Shown here piece by piece: positions 62,671-64,000 of a stretch of 64,000 nucleotides of DNA. The notes under the pieces were generated by a model. That model did not search any database and had not been told where the DNA came from. It was given only the letters and a program-made list of their open reading frames with translations. A program made the translations under genes and the position numbers. How positions within the stretch are numbered: the first letter of the stretch is position 1; each line of letters opens with the position of its first letter. The stretch comes from an uncultured Lachnospiraceae bacterium (lineage in GTDB: Bacteria > Bacillota > Clostridia > Lachnospirales > Lachnospiraceae), in assembly GCA_945919075.1 (NCBI GenBank), contig CAMEIX010000011.1:29112-93111 (forward strand), in the 5' to 3' direction.

Positions 62671-64000
62671 ATGAAACTATTATCCTTACTAAAAAACAAA
62701 ATATTCGTCGTATGTGCATCCTGCACCGTTGTGGTAGCCACTGCAGCAGTTGTTGCCGGCGTGCTCAAAAAACCGGATTCCTACCGTCTTATAAAGGTTT
62801 TTGAAATGGAAGGAAAATCTACTGTAGACAGGAAATCAGCGGGTATTCTGGATGCCTATGTAAATATGAATTTAGAGAATGAAGATATCGTATCTGTGCT
62901 GGATAACAGTACTCTTAGACTGAATCTGGATAATGATAAATATATACAGCTGGATGCCGGCTCCGTTTTGGAACTGAATGCCACCGGAACTGCTTCCAAT
63001 AGCAAGACTACCCTCAATCTGAAACAGGGAACCATTTTAAATGAAATTACATCTCCCCTGTCAGACTCTTCTTCCTATTCGATAAACACTCCGAAGTCCA
63101 CTATGGCAGTACGAGGCACCAGTTTCATTGTATCGGTAGAAAAGCAGGCAGATAATAGTTACATTACCCGTCTTTATACCCTGCATGGTACGGTAGAGGT
63201 ACAGCTTTTAGATAAAAACGGAAATCCAAAAGGAGCTCCTGTTTTAGTAACAGAAGATCAGTCCGTTATCATCAAGACAGACCCGACCACAACAGGTTCC
63301 GTTGACCCTTCTGTGAACGGCTATTCCTACTTTGTTTTTTATGATAAATCCACCGGAGAATATAACACCGTGCCGCAAGGTACCAGTCCGGTTACCGGCT
63401 TTACCTATACCGATATTCCGGTTTCCATGCTGAATCAACTTTTGGATACCAATAACAATAGGGAAATCGTCTTAAATGACGTGGTCCTTGCTAAAATCAT
63501 GGATGCCCTGGACGGAGAAGAAGAACCGGTTGAAACCAGTTCTCCCGAACCCACAGAGCCTGCAACCGTTTCTCCTGAAGTTCAGACACCGGATCCCAGT
63601 GAGACGCCATCGATCATTCCGACAATTGCACCGACATCCACGCCCAAACCCACTGTAGCACCTACTGAAACACCTACGGTTTCGCCTACAGAGACACCTA
63701 CCGAAACACCTACTGCTACACCTACACCTTCAACGACACCTAACCCTACGAAGACACCTACGCCCTCGACTCCTCCTAAAGAGTCTCCGGCTCCTACAGA
63801 GACTCCTACTACGGGAACTCCGGCTACTACAGTGACTCCTGCTACTACAGAGACCCCTGCTACTACGGAAACTCCTGCTACCACGGAAACTCCGGCTACT
63901 ACAGTGACCCCTGCTACTACGGAGACTCCGGCTACTACAGTGACTCCTGCTACTACGGAGACTCCGGCTACTACAGTGACTCCTGCTACTACGGAGACTC
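62671..64000 (+). CDS. FecR-domain surface protein with Thr/Pro repeats (3' end outside window)
   Basis: At least 443 residues, running off the window. A short basic start and helix (FVVCASCTVVVATAAVVAGVL) anchor it, then a FecR-like β-domain (LDAGSVLELNATG, SINTPKSTMAVRGTSFIVSV, YTLHGTVEVQLL) lies at ~45-190. From about residue 290 the chain becomes Thr/Pro/Glu-rich (ETPT, TPTP), ending in an exact repeat of VTPATTETPATT. GGAGG is 7 nt before the ATG. It probably spans the wall as a stalk and may work with the CHASE2 cyclase. Confidence 0.87.
   Translation, partial: MKLLSLLKNKIFVVCASCTVVVATAAVVAGVLKKPDSYRLIKVFEMEGKSTVDRKSAGILDAYVNMNLENEDIVSVLDNSTLRLNLDNDKYIQLDAGSVLELNATGTASNSKTTLNLKQGTILNEITSPLSDSSSYSINTPKSTMAVRGTSFIVSVEKQADNSYITRLYTLHGTVEVQLLDKNGNPKGAPVLVTEDQSVIIKTDPTTTGSVDPSVNGYSYFVFYDKSTGEYNTVPQGTSPVTGFTYTDIPVSMLNQLLDTNNNREIVLNDVVLAKIMDALDGEEEPVETSSPEPTEPATVSPEVQTPDPSETPSIIPTIAPTSTPKPTVAPTETPTVSPTETPTETPTATPTPSTTPNPTKTPTPSTPPKESPAPTETPTTGTPATTVTPATTETPATTETPATTETPATTVTPATTETPATTVTPATTETPATTVTPATTET
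63904..64000 (+). repeat. 36-bp tandem repeat coding the Thr/Pro stalk
   Basis: Near-identical 36-nt units begin at 63904, 63940 and 63976 (the last is cut by the window edge) and encode VTPATTETPATT. Related 18-nt units precede them from about 63826. Such DNA often gains and loses units by slippage. Confidence 0.9.

Noticed and set aside
63582..63884. Val/Gly-rich minus-strand frame
   Set aside because: It is the complement of the Thr/Pro repeat of the FecR protein and only open because of the repeat.

Overview
The window comes from a low-to-moderate GC Gram-positive anaerobe, most likely a Lachnospiraceae-type Clostridium relative. Supporting signs are strong GGAGG ribosome sites, tightly packed operons, BlaI/BlaR1 pairs, Pho-type two-component control of a complete pst operon, YitT, NSS and ROK family genes, and many c-di-GMP proteins. 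This placement is inferred from family content; no rRNA or tRNA gene was seen in the window.

Layout. 0-5 kb: a UDP-sugar pyrophosphorylase (cut by the left edge) diverges from a P-type Ca2+ ATPase across a phased TTTTGTC array; a ROK sugar kinase follows. 4.6-7 kb: one leftward operon of barnase-like lipoprotein, barstar, NSS transporter and ROK kinase. 7-15 kb: 7TM/HD-GYP protein, Xaa-Pro peptidase, PH-domain membrane protein, and an AraC regulator with a two-permease ABC-2 exporter. 15-19.3 kb: an accessory stretch on the plus strand with a small nuclease-like ORF, a candidate structured RNA with terminator, a Gfo/Idh oxidoreductase, a ~310-bp non-coding repeat, an AT-rich HExxH protein and a stand-alone reverse transcriptase. 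19.3-27.8 kb: a two-component/ABC-2/S41 protease locus and a BlaI/M56 pair with clear operators. 27.8-34.4 kb: a symporter, a double-receiver protein, a PocR hybrid kinase and a LacI-like protein without its DNA-binding head, all in one operon, then an RmlD-like reductase. 34.6-37.6 kb: a SecB-like protein, a RelA/SpoT-domain protein preceded by six exact-period 21-bp iterons, an inverted second copy of the ~310-bp repeat, and serine acetyltransferase.

37.7-52 kb is a phosphate island: PhoPR, Na/Pi symporter, HD protein, PhoU, PstBACS, a small membrane protein between two hairpin repeats, a second BlaI/M56 operon, a YibE/F protein and a lipoprotein alkaline phosphatase. TGTAA half-sites spaced about 11 bp lie before several of these genes, which suggests a shared Pho regulon. 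52-58.8 kb: GMP synthase with only the ATP-pyrophosphatase half, YitT, HD-GYP, a second Na/Pi symporter, pyruvate kinase and an overlapping 48-residue membrane protein. 58.8-64 kb: a GAF-GGDEF cyclase, then a rightward operon of CHASE2-adenylate cyclase, a TIM-barrel epimerase and a FecR-domain protein with a Thr/Pro repeat stalk that runs off the window.

The least explained parts are the inverted ~310-bp repeat pair, the 21-bp iterons before the alarmone-synthetase-like gene, the reverse transcriptase/HExxH cluster and the structured element at 15.6-15.8 kb.
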